A stretch of DNA of 64,000 nt, taken from positions 1-64,000 of the forward strand of contig UQLN01000014.1 in the NCBI GenBank assembly GCA_900541965.1, read 5' to 3'. Both the position numbers and the translations under genes were made by a program. Origin of the DNA: an uncultured Parabacteroides sp. (GTDB lineage: Bacteria > Bacteroidota > Bacteroidia > Bacteroidales > Tannerellaceae). Below the pieces are notes generated by a model. The model made no database searches, was not told where the DNA came from, and saw only the letters and a program-made list of their open reading frames with translations. Below are positions 35,142-44,450 of the stretch, piece by piece (positions within the stretch are counted from its first letter, which is position 1; each line of letters starts with the position of its first letter).

Positions 35142-38009
35142 TTATTCTTTCAAACAGCGAACGGAGAAGCCGTGCGCCTTGTAAAGTGTGAGCTGACGAA
35201 ACGTAGCACTGCTGAAATCCACATAGCTGGCGTTCGTACTACCCGCCGGAACCGACGACGACCAATAGTAGCCGTAGGAACCCTGATTGAGGGACGAACC
35301 TTCATTGATGTAACGACAACCTGCAGCAGGCAAAACGAGCTGAGGGTAACCACTCTCTGCATCTACGTTAAATAAACCACCGCCGCTATCATATCTTGTC
35401 GCATTCCCGATAGACATTAATTCATCTATAGTAGGTACACGGTATCCTGCCGGACAAGGGTCGTTTGTACCTTTGCTGCTACCACTCCATAAAGTGTTAT
35501 TTTGAGGGGTTAACCAGTCGTAAGGGCTGTTGGGCGCTTTATAAAAGGTATTATTATTGGGGCTGGAATTACCTGTCGGACCGGAAGCGGTAGAACCACC
35601 ATGATTCGTGGCATCCTGACGCCCCCACTGGTAGAGATTGCCAGTTCCGGCTACTGTTCCGCTTTTTCCATCATTAGCTATTGCCACACGGGTTGCACCG
35701 CAATTAACGGGAGCCCAATAGTAAGAACCTTTCTTGATAGCAGTATAATAAGGAGAAGCACTGCTACTCACCATCGGATAACCCACATAAGAGGCACCAC
35801 GCCAGATGGTACAAATGGTGGTTGTATTATGTTTGATTCCAGCTTTATGAAGCTGGTAGGATGCATCGGTTCCTTTGCTTGGTTTTACTACTACTTCATA
35901 AGTATACTTACGGCGGTTGTTAACTACTTCTGTGGCTATCAGCTTAGAGCAATCCAACCATGTATTCCCGTCATTGGAGGCTGTGCAATACTTTGTATCA
36001 TAATCTGGCTGTAATTCCGGAGTGGTAAACATGCTGTAGACCGCTACATTCAAGGTTTTTCCGGAAGCCGCAACGCGATATCCCTGTGTAGCATCTTTTG
36101 CGTCAATCCCGGTAGGGTCTCCGTCAAGCCATGCATCCGCCTCGGTAAAGCTGACCGTTACTTCGGTAGTTTTACTTGCATCCGTCTTATTCTTTATCGT
36201 GATGGTCTGTGCAGAAGGCAATGCATCAGGAAAGTTCGTTTTAGAAGGATTCAGTTCGATGACATAAGAGAAATTTGTTTTGTCGGAACTTGTTGTTTTA
36301 TAAGTCAGCCATTCGGGACCTTCTAAGATGGAGCCTCCGATACTTTTTCCGGTTATTGCCAGTGTAGGAACAGTATTATCTGCTTTGGCATGGAGGGTTA
36401 CAGCTGCAGGAGAACTTAGGATGGGAGCTCCGCCGGGTTCCACTATTACTATTTTTTCATCCCCGTTCATTTCATTTATAAAGCGAAGGACGGCTTTTGG
36501 ATAATCATCTTTATCGTAACCGGCTTTAACTGATACTGCATATTGATAACCGGAAATGGCAGCTTTGGTAACAGGGGTGGCTGCGCTTACTTCCAGCCAG
36601 TCGTATTGCTGGGCGGCAGCACTGCCGGAGTAGGTTTTTTGCAATTTGGGTTCGCTTCCTGTTCCCACTTCAACTGTAAAGCCATCACCGGCATTCAAAG
36701 TACTCATTGTTACAATACGGGTAGTGGCATTATAACTTATCTTCTCTTTCAGAGCATCAGGAATGGTAATGGTAGTACCAGAACCGTCAGTGCCTGCATT
36801 CGGGTCGTACTCGTTAATACTGCCTCCTTCGTCCCATTCGGCTACATCAAGTGTAAAGTTTAGGCTGTATTCGTCCGCCTTTGTGATACCGATAGTATAC
36901 CGGTGGTTAGGGGTGATTTCCAATTCAACCAAGCCTCCATCGGCAGTTTGCTGCTTGAAAGGAACCTTATAAGTGACCTCTTTCTTCTCCGTCAGGTTTA
37001 CCTGATAAGTACCGTTCAGAATCAGGTAACCTTCATCCTTCAACAAACTTGGATAACTGTAGAAAGCGGATACCTGCAAGCCTTTATTTGCTTTCTCTCC
37101 TTCAAAAGCACTTGCCGGGTAAGTAATTAACTCCCCGTCTGCTGCTGTGGCAGCCCCATATACCTTAACCGGAAAGAAGGTCGTTCCTCTCCGTCCGTTG
37201 CCCATCGAGATAGATTCCAAATGGAATTTAGAGTCCTCCTCTATATTGCTTACATCAAAGCGAGCCATTGTGCGGGTCAGTTTAAAGCCTACCTGCACAC
37301 GGGCGGAAGAACCGAAGTCTGTCAAGTCTATAGGAGTCGTTTGTGCGCCTGTCATCGGGAGGGGTAAGCCTAATGCCGGGGAGGCATTAGTCAGTAGTGG
37401 GGAATGATATTTCTGAAATTGTAGTTCAGTAGGGATACCATCTGTCAGAAGTCCCGTTTCCATATCGTAAGTAAGCGGAACAAAATAAGTATCTGCTACT
37501 ATATTTCCATCGACCGGATTAATCAAATCTGTTTGGTTGGCTATACAATAAAGGCGAACGAATAAGCCTTTTTGGAGTTCCAGCAATGCTGTAGTAGTAG
37601 CATTATCCGTACTTGGTGTAAGATTAAGTTCTTTCGCTCCTGCCGGAAGTGCCGAACCGTCCTGCCGGTAAGCGAACCGTTCACGGAAGGTATAAGCGTC
37701 ACCTTCTGCTTTAGCTCCGAATACATAGATATCCAATGTTGCGATTTCATTTTCCGCTTCGGTGGCAATGGGAACGTCCGCTTTTGTCTCTGCCTTGGTT
37801 ATTTTCACTGTGAGTTTGTTCTTAAAAGAAATCAATACCTCACGTTTGTTCACACTGTCTGTTCCGTCTGTGGATGTGCGGTCTGTCTTGTCTGCCTCTG
37901 TCGTACAGGAAGCAAGTAGCACGGCTGCAAGCAGATATATACTTGCCGCGAGTGCCTGTACCGGTCTGATCGAGGGACATAGATCTTGTAGTTCTGTTTT
38001 CATCTTCAT
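35142..38009 (-). CDS. fimbrillin-like surface lipoprotein with C-terminal FISUMP domain, phase-variable
   Basis: A large exported lipoprotein (955 residues). The signal peptide ends in VLLASC with Cys35 as the lipid site. The N-terminal third resembles fimbrillin (Mfa/FimA-like) domains: ATLDIYVFGAKAEGDAYTF and LFVRLYCIANQTDLINP. Middle repeats resemble BACON/Ig-like folds (VIVEPGGAPILSSPAAVTL). The last 180 residues match the FISUMP pattern (DPCPAGYRVPTIDELMSIG, YYWSSSVPAG, HGFSVRCLKE). It could be a fimbrial tip or adhesin. Its promoter lies in the inverton at 38128-38323 and points away, so it is OFF here. A paralogue starts at the left edge of the window. Confidence 0.85.
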   Translation of the reverse strand: MKMKTELQDLCPSIRPVQALAASIYLLAAVLLASCTTEADKTDRTSTDGTDSVNKREVLISFKNKLTVKITKAETKADVPIATEAENEIATLDIYVFGAKAEGDAYTFRERFAYRQDGSALPAGAKELNLTPSTDNATTTALLELQKGLFVRLYCIANQTDLINPVDGNIVADTYFVPLTYDMETGLLTDGIPTELQFQKYHSPLLTNASPALGLPLPMTGAQTTPIDLTDFGSSARVQVGFKLTRTMARFDVSNIEEDSKFHLESISMGNGRRGTTFFPVKVYGAATAADGELITYPASAFEGEKANKGLQVSAFYSYPSLLKDEGYLILNGTYQVNLTEKKEVTYKVPFKQQTADGGLVELEITPNHRYTIGITKADEYSLNFTLDVAEWDEGGSINEYDPNAGTDGSGTTITIPDALKEKISYNATTRIVTMSTLNAGDGFTVEVGTGSEPKLQKTYSGSAAAQQYDWLEVSAATPVTKAAISGYQYAVSVKAGYDKDDYPKAVLRFINEMNGDEKIVIVEPGGAPILSSPAAVTLHAKADNTVPTLAITGKSIGGSILEGPEWLTYKTTSSDKTNFSYVIELNPSKTNFPDALPSAQTITIKNKTDASKTTEVTVSFTEADAWLDGDPTGIDAKDATQGYRVAASGKTLNVAVYSMFTTPELQPDYDTKYCTASNDGNTWLDCSKLIATEVVNNRRKYTYEVVVKPSKGTDASYQLHKAGIKHNTTTICTIWRGASYVGYPMVSSSASPYYTAIKKGSYYWAPVNCGATRVAIANDGKSGTVAGTGNLYQWGRQDATNHGGSTASGPTGNSSPNNNTFYKAPNSPYDWLTPQNNTLWSGSSKGTNDPCPAGYRVPTIDELMSIGNATRYDSGGGLFNVDAESGYPQLVLPAAGCRYINEGSSLNQGSYGYYWSSSVPAGSTNASYVDFSSATFRQLTLYKAHGFSVRCLKE

Positions 38010-38127
38010 AGATATTTAATTGTTTATGTTTGTTATTACCCTATTCCTGTTATCTTTAATCCGTGTCAAAAATGAATTTGCATCTGATTACTATCCAATT
38101 GGATGGTTTATAAAAAATAAAACTGGC

Positions 38128-38323
38128 AGTTCATTGAAGACTACGTTAAAAATTAGGAGATCTTAATAAATTTCATGCCCTGAAAGTTGTTGAGATTCAT
38201 AAATTCTCATGGTTTTGAGAAATTTTTATAAGCAATAAATCTTAATAATCAAAGGGTTATAGCATTAATATGTAGTAATATCTTTATATATTTGTCAAAT
38301 ATTAACGTAGTCTTCAATGAACT
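38128..38323. other. invertible promoter element (inverton B)
   Basis: A 22-bp perfect inverted repeat (38128-38149 and 38302-38323) encloses about 150 bp. The arms read AGTTCATTG-AA-GACTACGTTAA inward and differ from inverton A at only three positions of 23. TATATTTG at 38287-38294 lies beside the right arm and points right, as in A. No left-pointing TAnnTTTG is seen, so the lipoprotein gene at 38009 is OFF. In the other orientation the transcript would start about 120 bases before its ATG. The rest of 38010-38541 holds a palindrome AGAAAGCTTTCT (38370-38381) and a -7 box at 38497. Confidence 0.87.
38287..38294 (+). promoter_or_regulatory. -7 box of inverton B promoter (OFF orientation)
   Basis: TATATTTG followed by T; identical in sequence and position to the box of inverton A. 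In this orientation it points to the sensor kinase gene 240 bases downstream, with no clear terminator in between. Confidence 0.6.
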
Positions 38324-38496
38324 CCATATATTTTCTTTGTTGTATTCTTTATTCTTTTCCACTCACCTCAGAAAGCTTTCTCCGAAATTCGAGGACTATC
38401 CAAAGAAATTTCCAATATGAAGGGTATATGCTTGAAAAGCGTTGATTCGTATGGAATTTCATTTGATTTATTAGCCGGAATATTCTTGTATTTTAT

Positions 38497-38504
38497 TACT
38501 TTTG
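38497..38504 (+). promoter_or_regulatory. -7 box for the sensor kinase
   Basis: TACTTTTG followed by T, 37 bases before ATG 38542. No -33 TTTG at the expected spacing is evident, so this may be a weak promoter. Confidence 0.4.
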
Positions 38505-38541
38505 TTTGTAGTATAGAAGAGATACCCAAAAAGTGCGGTTA

Positions 38542-40509
38542 ATGGAAAAATATATTGATTTATCTCGCGAAGAACTGATAAAACGTCTGGAAACTCTGGA
38601 ACTTGAAAAAGAACAGAGTCATCATGTATATGAAGATTTGGAGAAGATGCAGCGGGATTATCAGTCTCAGGAAAAACTGGCTATACTTAAAGCTGCCGTT
38701 AATGTCGGAGATTCTTTGATATGGGAATATGATGTGAAAAATGATATTATTCATCTCGATTATGAATTGAATATATACGGAGGTAAAAATTCCCGCTTAA
38801 AAATAGAACCTTTCCGGAAAAAAGAAGATTTTTTGAAAACCATCTATCCGGAAGATCGTCAGAATGTATTTTACGATCATTTTATCCGTCTTATCAAGGG
38901 AGAGATCAGTAGCTACAGCATTCGGTACAGGCGCTTGTTTGGCGACGAGGTTATTTGGGTGGAAGCAAACGTCCAGCCTTATAAATACAATGAAGACGGA
39001 ACCCCCAGCCATATTGTATATTATTTATCAGACGTTACAGAGCAAAAGAACCTCCAGGATAAAATATACCAACTGGAAGATAAATACCGGAATATACTCA
39101 ATGCAACGCAAGATGCTGTTATGACAATGACGGAAGACGGGAGGATTATAGATGTGTACGCCGGTTCCGTGGAAAATCTATTGAAATCTCCGGAAGTATT
39201 GAAGGGGTCGTTCATTAGTGATTGGTTGAAACCCGATGTTGTGAATTCTTTTCATTCAGCTATAAAAAAAACTATTGAAGTTCAAAAAGAACAAAATATT
39301 TCTTTTTCCATTCACTTAAAAAACGGGAATATAAAATATTTCTTTTGCCGTATTATCCCTTATGCGGAGAACGAGGTAGTCGTTATTGCCCGCGATGCGA
39401 GTACTTTTGTACAAAGCAGGCAGCGTGTGGATTTTCTGAATAATCTGATGCGTGCCATTTTGGATAATATACCGGTGGTTGTGGTTGTGAAAGAGATAAA
39501 TAAAGATTTCCGTTTTCTCTATTTTAACTCGGCTGCCGAGCATTTTATGGGATTAACAACCGGTGCTGTATTAGGTAAGAACGATTTTGAATTGTTCACA
39601 GACAAGGAAACTGCCGAACGTATTCGCGAACAGGATGTATATGCCATTAAAAATGGGCAAAGTGTCCAGTATGCCGTAGACTATAAGACGTTGGATGGAA
39701 AATCGAAGATTGTAAATATTATCCGTGTAAAGATAGATAGCCTTGCCGAAAGCGACTCTCCTTTGCTTATCTCCATGATATGGGATATTACGCGTGACAG
39801 GGAGAATGAAATAGAATTGATAAAGGCACGTGAGGCTGATAAAATGAAATCGGCATTTTTAGCGAATATGAGCCATGAAATCAGGACGCCCCTGAATGCC
39901 ATAGTCGGTTTTTCTTCTTTACTGCCGGATGCCGCTGATAAGGAAGAGCAACAGGAATTTATTTCTATTATAAATAAAAACAATACGCTTCTGCTTCAAT
40001 TGATAGATGATATATTGGACATATCCAAAATAGAAGCAGGCAGGTTCGATTATATTTTTACGGATGTCGATTTAAAAGAAATATGCATGGATGTGTATTC
40101 GATGCATGCCTTGGAAGTGACACCGGAAGTAAAAATGATTTTCGTTCCGGAACACCCCTCATTGATTTTGCATACCGACGGGCGACGTATCGAGCAGGTA
40201 CTTTCCAATTTTCTGACAAATGCGATCAAGTTTACGAAGAAAGGAAGCATCACAATTTCCTATGTCGTACGGAGTACCGATGTGTATGTATCTGTTGAAG
40301 ATACGGGAATGGGTATCTCAAAGGAAGGGCAGAAAGCCATCTTCGACCGTTTTGTAAAGTTAGATAGTTACCAGCAGGGGACAGGTTTGGGACTTACTAT
40401 CAGCAAAACAATTATCAGGCAATTGGGAGGGGAGATAGGAGTAATGTCTGAAGAAGGAAAGGGAGCCACTTTCTGGTTTACATTACCCTTGCCTGCTGTT
40501 GATAAATAA
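38542..40509 (+). CDS. PAS-domain sensor histidine kinase
   Basis: A soluble sensor kinase (655 residues, no membrane segment). A short coiled coil (EELIKRLETLELEKEQS) leads into three PAS/PAC-like regions: about 50-170 (IRYRRLFGDEVIWVEANVQP), 180-285 and 305-425 (FLYFNSAAEHFMGLTTGAV). The HisKA box is MSHEIRTPLNAIVGFSSLL. The ATPase part has NFLTNAIKFTKKG, VEDTGMGIS and GTGLGLTISKTIIRQLGG. It has no receiver domain, and no response regulator gene is nearby, so it is an orphan. ATG 38542 is preferred to GTG 38533. The inverton B promoter points at it in this assembly. Confidence 0.93.
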   Translation: MEKYIDLSREELIKRLETLELEKEQSHHVYEDLEKMQRDYQSQEKLAILKAAVNVGDSLIWEYDVKNDIIHLDYELNIYGGKNSRLKIEPFRKKEDFLKTIYPEDRQNVFYDHFIRLIKGEISSYSIRYRRLFGDEVIWVEANVQPYKYNEDGTPSHIVYYLSDVTEQKNLQDKIYQLEDKYRNILNATQDAVMTMTEDGRIIDVYAGSVENLLKSPEVLKGSFISDWLKPDVVNSFHSAIKKTIEVQKEQNISFSIHLKNGNIKYFFCRIIPYAENEVVVIARDASTFVQSRQRVDFLNNLMRAILDNIPVVVVVKEINKDFRFLYFNSAAEHFMGLTTGAVLGKNDFELFTDKETAERIREQDVYAIKNGQSVQYAVDYKTLDGKSKIVNIIRVKIDSLAESDSPLLISMIWDITRDRENEIELIKAREADKMKSAFLANMSHEIRTPLNAIVGFSSLLPDAADKEEQQEFISIINKNNTLLLQLIDDILDISKIEAGRFDYIFTDVDLKEICMDVYSMHALEVTPEVKMIFVPEHPSLILHTDGRRIEQVLSNFLTNAIKFTKKGSITISYVVRSTDVYVSVEDTGMGISKEGQKAIFDRFVKLDSYQQGTGLGLTISKTIIRQLGGEIGVMSEEGKGATFWFTLPLPAVDK

Positions 40510-40532
40510 AGGATACGTTATTGGTATATCAT

Positions 40533-40570
40533 AAAAAAAGAGATTGCTAAAATAAGCAATCTCTTTTTTT
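40533..40570. terminator. bidirectional terminator between the kinase gene and galE
   Basis: AAAAAAAGAGATTGCT (40533-40548) and AGCAATCTCTTTTTTT (40555-40570) pair perfectly with a 6-base loop. A-run and T-run on the two sides let it serve both convergent genes. Confidence 0.93.
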
Positions 40571-40591
40571 ATGATGAAATGGAACAGCCGG

Positions 40592-41632
40592 TTACATAAT
40601 ACCGCGTTCGCGCAGTTTTTCCTGCCATTTCCATGCAGAAGCAAGTGTATCTTCCAATGTTTCCGTAGCTTTCCAGCCCAATACTTTGTTGGCATGTTCC
40701 GGATTCGCCCATACTTTCTCGATATCACCTTCGCGGCGTCCTACAATCTTATGCGGAACTTTTACGCCGGTTGCTTTTTCGAATGTATTTATCAGTTCCA
40801 GGACGGAAACACCATTGCCGGTACCCAGATTGAATATTTCAACATTAGCTGCTGATTTGCCGTTCAACATGCGGTCCATCGCAATTACATGGGCTTTCGC
40901 CAGGTCTACCACATTAATATAATCGCGTATACAAGAACCGTCAGGAGTATCATAATCGTCTCCGAATACGCTTAATTCCTTGCGGATACCCATAGCAGTC
41001 TGTGTCAGGTAAGGAATCAGGTTCTGAGGTACACCGTTTGGCAATTCTCCGATTTCGGCAGTAGGATGTGCTCCGATCGGGTTGAAGTAACGCAGGATGA
41101 TGCTCTTGAAAGGCACTCCGGCATGGATTGTATCGCGGATAATTTCTTCGTTGATCTGTTTTGTATTTCCGTAAGGAGAAGTAGCCGGTTTAATCGGCGC
41201 GCTTTCCGTTACAGGCAGGTCTTCCGGAGCCGGCTGGCCATATACCGTACATGAGGAAGAGAATACGATACCTTCGATGCCGAATTCCGGCATAAGTTCA
41301 AGCAGGTTGACCAGTGTAACGATATTATTGCGATAATATTTCAGAGGTTGCTGAACAGATTCGCCTACAGCTTTGCTTGCAGCGAAAAGGATAATCCCTT
41401 TGATGCCCGGATGCGCTTTCAATGCTTCACGGGTACCTTCTTTATCTTTCAAATCCAGTTGGATAAATTCGGGACGGATACCAGTGATACGTTCTATACC
41501 GTCTAATACCTCAATATTAGAGTTTGACAGGTCGTCGATAATAACAACTTCATAACCTGCATTTTGCAATTCGACTGTGGTGTGTGAGCCGATGTAACCT
41601 GCACCTCCGGCTACTAAAATTTTCTGTTTCAT
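40592..41632 (-). CDS. galE: UDP-glucose 4-epimerase (GalE)
   Basis: Interconverts UDP-glucose and UDP-galactose for the Leloir pathway and for surface polysaccharide synthesis. The extended SDR fold is complete in 346 residues: NAD motif GGAGYIGSHT (9-18), SSSCTVYGQP with the catalytic serine, and YGNTK as the YxxxK pair. The substrate region includes YFNPIGAHPTAEIGE. It lies 26 bases after rnfA on the same strand and may be read from the rnf transcript. The terminator at 40533-40570 ends it. Confidence 0.96.
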   Translation of the reverse strand: MKQKILVAGGAGYIGSHTTVELQNAGYEVVIIDDLSNSNIEVLDGIERITGIRPEFIQLDLKDKEGTREALKAHPGIKGIILFAASKAVGESVQQPLKYYRNNIVTLVNLLELMPEFGIEGIVFSSSCTVYGQPAPEDLPVTESAPIKPATSPYGNTKQINEEIIRDTIHAGVPFKSIILRYFNPIGAHPTAEIGELPNGVPQNLIPYLTQTAMGIRKELSVFGDDYDTPDGSCIRDYINVVDLAKAHVIAMDRMLNGKSAANVEIFNLGTGNGVSVLELINTFEKATGVKVPHKIVGRREGDIEKVWANPEHANKVLGWKATETLEDTLASAWKWQEKLRERGIM

Positions 41633-41658
41633 TTTCGTGTTTATTTAGAATAGTAAGA

Positions 41659-42231
41659 TTATACAATTCCGGAAAATCCCATAAATGCCATAGCCAGCAA
41701 GCCGGCTGTGATAAGAGCAATAGGAGTACCTTTCATGCCTTCGGGGACATGAGTCAGTGCTAATTGTTCCCTGACACCTGCAAAGATAATCAAAGCTAAC
41801 GCAAATCCAATAGCTGTCGAGATTGCATATACAACAGATTCTAATAAATTATATTCTTTCTGGATAACCAAAATCGCAACACCCAGGATACAGCAGTTGG
41901 TGGTAATCAAAGGAAGAAATACGCCAAGCGCCTGATACAGGGCAGGGGATACCTTCTTCAATATGATTTCTACCATCTGAACCAATGCGGCAATAATCAG
42001 GATGAAACTGATTGTCTGCATAAATCCCAAATCGAAAACATCCAGTACATATTTCTGAACCAGGAAAGTGACGATTGTAGCAATTGTCAAAACAAAAGTA
42101 ACGGCTGCACCCATGCCGGCTGCCGTTTCAACTTTCTTGGATACGCCCAAGAACGGACAGATACCCAGGAATTGTGCCAGTACGACATTGTTTACAAATA
42201 CGGCGGCGATAAATATAAGTATATATTCCAT
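41659..42231 (-). CDS. rnfA: Rnf complex subunit RnfA
   Basis: Integral membrane subunit of the Rnf (ferredoxin:NAD+ oxidoreductase) ion pump. The 190 residues hold six hydrophobic segments. The typical NVVLAQFLGICPFLGVSKKVETA lies near residues 14-36, with the cysteine that helps hold an iron-sulfur cluster between RnfA and RnfE in the membrane. LITTNCCILGVAIL is the second hallmark, also cysteine-bearing. It is the last rnf gene in the order rseC-B-C-D-G-E-A, 11 bases after rnfE. Confidence 0.96.
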   Translation of the reverse strand: MEYILIFIAAVFVNNVVLAQFLGICPFLGVSKKVETAAGMGAAVTFVLTIATIVTFLVQKYVLDVFDLGFMQTISFILIIAALVQMVEIILKKVSPALYQALGVFLPLITTNCCILGVAILVIQKEYNLLESVVYAISTAIGFALALIIFAGVREQLALTHVPEGMKGTPIALITAGLLAMAFMGFSGIV

Positions 42232-42242
42232 ATCGTTTCTTT

Positions 42243-42827
42243 TTATGCTTTACGCAGTTTGTTTACAATTGCAATCAGATATCCTAAAGCGATAAACGCT
42301 CCCGGAGCCAGTACGAAAATCAGTGAACCGTATTGTTCCGGCATCAATGTGAAGCTGAATAGTTTGCCGGTTCCCAGAAGTTCGCGTACGGCACCCAGCA
42401 AGGTAAGAGCCATGGTGAATCCCAGTCCCATACCCAATCCGTCGAATGCGGAAGGGATGATGCCGTTCTTAGCAGCAAAAGCCTCTGCACGTCCTAATAC
42501 GATACAGTTTACAACAATCAGCGGAATAAATAACCCGAGGCTGGCATATAAGGCAGGAACGAATGCTTCCATACACATTTGGACAACGGTTACGAAAGTA
42601 GCGATTATCACAATGTAGGCAGGGATACGCACCATGTCGGGGATTAAATTCTTTAATGCTGCGATAACCATGTTGGAGCAGATTAATACGAATGCAGTGG
42701 CAAGTCCCATACTCATACCGTTCAGTGCTGAAGAGGTCGTACCTAAAGTAGGACACATACCCAGCAGTAATACGAATGTAGGGTTTTCGGTAATAATACC
42801 GTTCATTAATACTTTCAGATTACTCAT
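42243..42827 (-). CDS. rnfE: Rnf complex subunit RnfE
   Basis: Membrane partner of RnfA with the same fold in opposite topology. It starts MSNLKVLMNGIITENPTFVL; ATG 42827 is chosen because the upstream extension (to 42902) lies inside rnfG and is not hydrophobic. VLLLGMCPTLGTTSSALNG and LIVVNCIVLGRAEAFA carry the conserved cysteines. At 194 residues it is of normal length. It overlaps the end of rnfG by 8 bases, suggesting translational coupling. Confidence 0.95.
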   Translation of the reverse strand: MSNLKVLMNGIITENPTFVLLLGMCPTLGTTSSALNGMSMGLATAFVLICSNMVIAALKNLIPDMVRIPAYIVIIATFVTVVQMCMEAFVPALYASLGLFIPLIVVNCIVLGRAEAFAAKNGIIPSAFDGLGMGLGFTMALTLLGAVRELLGTGKLFSFTLMPEQYGSLIFVLAPGAFIALGYLIAIVNKLRKA

Positions 42828-43467
42828 TGTTGTTACCTCCTTTTTCTTCGGTGTTAGGGGATGATGATTGAGTGGCTCCAGTATGTGCATCAGATGCGGC
42901 ATAAGCGCTGTAAGCGCGGTTTACGGCATCCAGGAATGCACGGCTGGTAATTGTAGCGGCTGTAATCGCATCTACATCGCCTCCGTCTTTGGTTACTTTC
43001 AGCGGACCGTCAGCCAGGTTTTTGCCTAAGACGTTCTGCTGGTTTTTATCCATGCGGAACCATTCCTGCATTTTAGCGCCAAGTCCGGGTGTTTCGGCAT
43101 GTTGCAAAACCGAATAATTCAGCAGTTTGCCGTTAACGTCGAAACCAACGATAACCCTGATTTCTCCGCTAAAGCCTTTTTTCGTATTGCTTTCTACAGC
43201 GGCACCGACAAATTCCCCGCCTTTGGTTGCCGGATAAATCTTCAGGGAATCACCGTCTGCAGTGACAGCCATATAAGCTTCTTCGGTCGGTTTATTATCG
43301 AATGCGGGAGTAACCTCCTTTATAGCTTGTTCCAGGGCGGCAGCTTTGGTGGCTGCAATCGGGCCGGATGTATACATGTTTACTCCGGCTAATATCGCTC
43401 CTGCCACCAAACAGATGATGGTAAGCGAAAGGAACATATTGAGTAATGACGATTTCAATTTTTCCAT
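42820..43467 (-). CDS. rnfG: Rnf complex subunit RnfG
   Basis: Periplasm-facing flavoprotein subunit anchored by one N-terminal membrane segment (LNMFLSLTIICLVAGAILAG, about 8-27). The FMN-binding domain carries the covalent FMN threonine in VDAITAATITSRAFLDAV, close to the usual SGATxS/T pattern but with A in place of G. The extra C-terminal 20 residues are polar and low in complexity (ATQSSSPNTEEKGGNN). It lies two bases after rnfD. Confidence 0.93.
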   Translation of the reverse strand: MEKLKSSLLNMFLSLTIICLVAGAILAGVNMYTSGPIAATKAAALEQAIKEVTPAFDNKPTEEAYMAVTADGDSLKIYPATKGGEFVGAAVESNTKKGFSGEIRVIVGFDVNGKLLNYSVLQHAETPGLGAKMQEWFRMDKNQQNVLGKNLADGPLKVTKDGGDVDAITAATITSRAFLDAVNRAYSAYAASDAHTGATQSSSPNTEEKGGNNNE

Positions 43468-43469
43468 GC

Positions 43470-44438
43470 TTATTTTCCTCCGAAATGTTTAGGTTTCATA
43501 TAACTGTTGATTAGCGGAGTTACTCCATTCATGATGAAGATAGCGAATGACATACCTTCAGGATAAGAACCGAACAGGCGGATAACTGTTGTCAGGATAC
43601 CGATACCGACACCGTAAACCAGCATGCCGTTTTTACTCATCGGAGAAGTTACATAATCGGTTGCCATAAAGATAGCACCCAGCATTAAACCTCCGGATAA
43701 CAGATGTATGAACGGGTTTGCATATTGAACAGGATTTACCAAATGCATGATGCCAGTGAATACGAATACCGTAGCGATGATGGATACCGGAATATGCCAG
43801 GTAATAATCTTTTTCCACAACATATAGAACAGACCCAGGATAAGGGCTATCGCACTTACTTCACCTAAACTACCTCCCATGCGTCCGAGCAACATATCCG
43901 TATAGCTCGGCAATTGGGTTACCCCTTCATTCATCAGGGAAAGGACCGTTGCTCCTGTCTGTGCATCCGTATAAGTCATCGGGAAAGCACTGGTCGCATC
44001 GACTAATGGCCAGGTTGTCATTTGTGCCGGGAAAGATATCAGCAGGAAGATACGTCCTGTTAATGCCGGGTTGAAAATGTTGTTGCCTAATCCGCCGAAC
44101 GACATTTTGCCGATACCGATAGCAGCCAACGCTCCAATCATGATAATCCAGACGGGCAGGTTGGACGGCAGGTTAAACGCCAGCAGTACACCGGTCAGGA
44201 TAGCCGAACCGTCGCATATTGTCGGTTCCTTTTTCATCAGGAACTTTTGAATCAGGTATTCGAACAGTACGCAGAAAAATACAGAAACCACCGTAACGAT
44301 TAATGCTCCCAGTCCGAAGAAGTAGAGTGATACCAGAAAAGCCGGTACAAGGGCAATCAGTACACCATACATGTTTTTGCTTATGCTGTCGCCTCCATGG
44401 ATGTGGGGCGAGGGCGATACATATAAATTATTTTCCAT
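43470..44438 (-). CDS. rnfD: Rnf complex subunit RnfD
   Basis: Integral membrane subunit with covalently bound FMN. The 322 residues include PSPHIHGGDSISKNMYGVLI at the start and many transmembrane helices. AQTGATVLSL contains the FMN-threonine motif TGAT, and the MSFGGLGNNIFNPALTGRIF stretch is conserved among RnfD/NqrB proteins. The gene sits 12 bases after rnfC in the operon. Confidence 0.95.
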   Translation of the reverse strand: MENNLYVSPSPHIHGGDSISKNMYGVLIALVPAFLVSLYFFGLGALIVTVVSVFFCVLFEYLIQKFLMKKEPTICDGSAILTGVLLAFNLPSNLPVWIIMIGALAAIGIGKMSFGGLGNNIFNPALTGRIFLLISFPAQMTTWPLVDATSAFPMTYTDAQTGATVLSLMNEGVTQLPSYTDMLLGRMGGSLGEVSAIALILGLFYMLWKKIITWHIPVSIIATVFVFTGIMHLVNPVQYANPFIHLLSGGLMLGAIFMATDYVTSPMSKNGMLVYGVGIGILTTVIRLFGSYPEGMSFAIFIMNGVTPLINSYMKPKHFGGK

Positions 44439-44450
44439 ATTGCTCTTGTT

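Noticed and set aside
34643..35191. Long open frames on both strands (182 and 130 residues) in the 42-bp array
   Set aside because: The unit length is a multiple of three, so any frame without a stop stays open. The repeated peptides have no protein character, no start context and exist on both strands.
38370..38381. AGAAAGCTTTCT palindrome as an operator of the kinase gene
   Set aside because: A single 12-base palindrome in AT-rich DNA is expected by chance at this scale and has no second copy.
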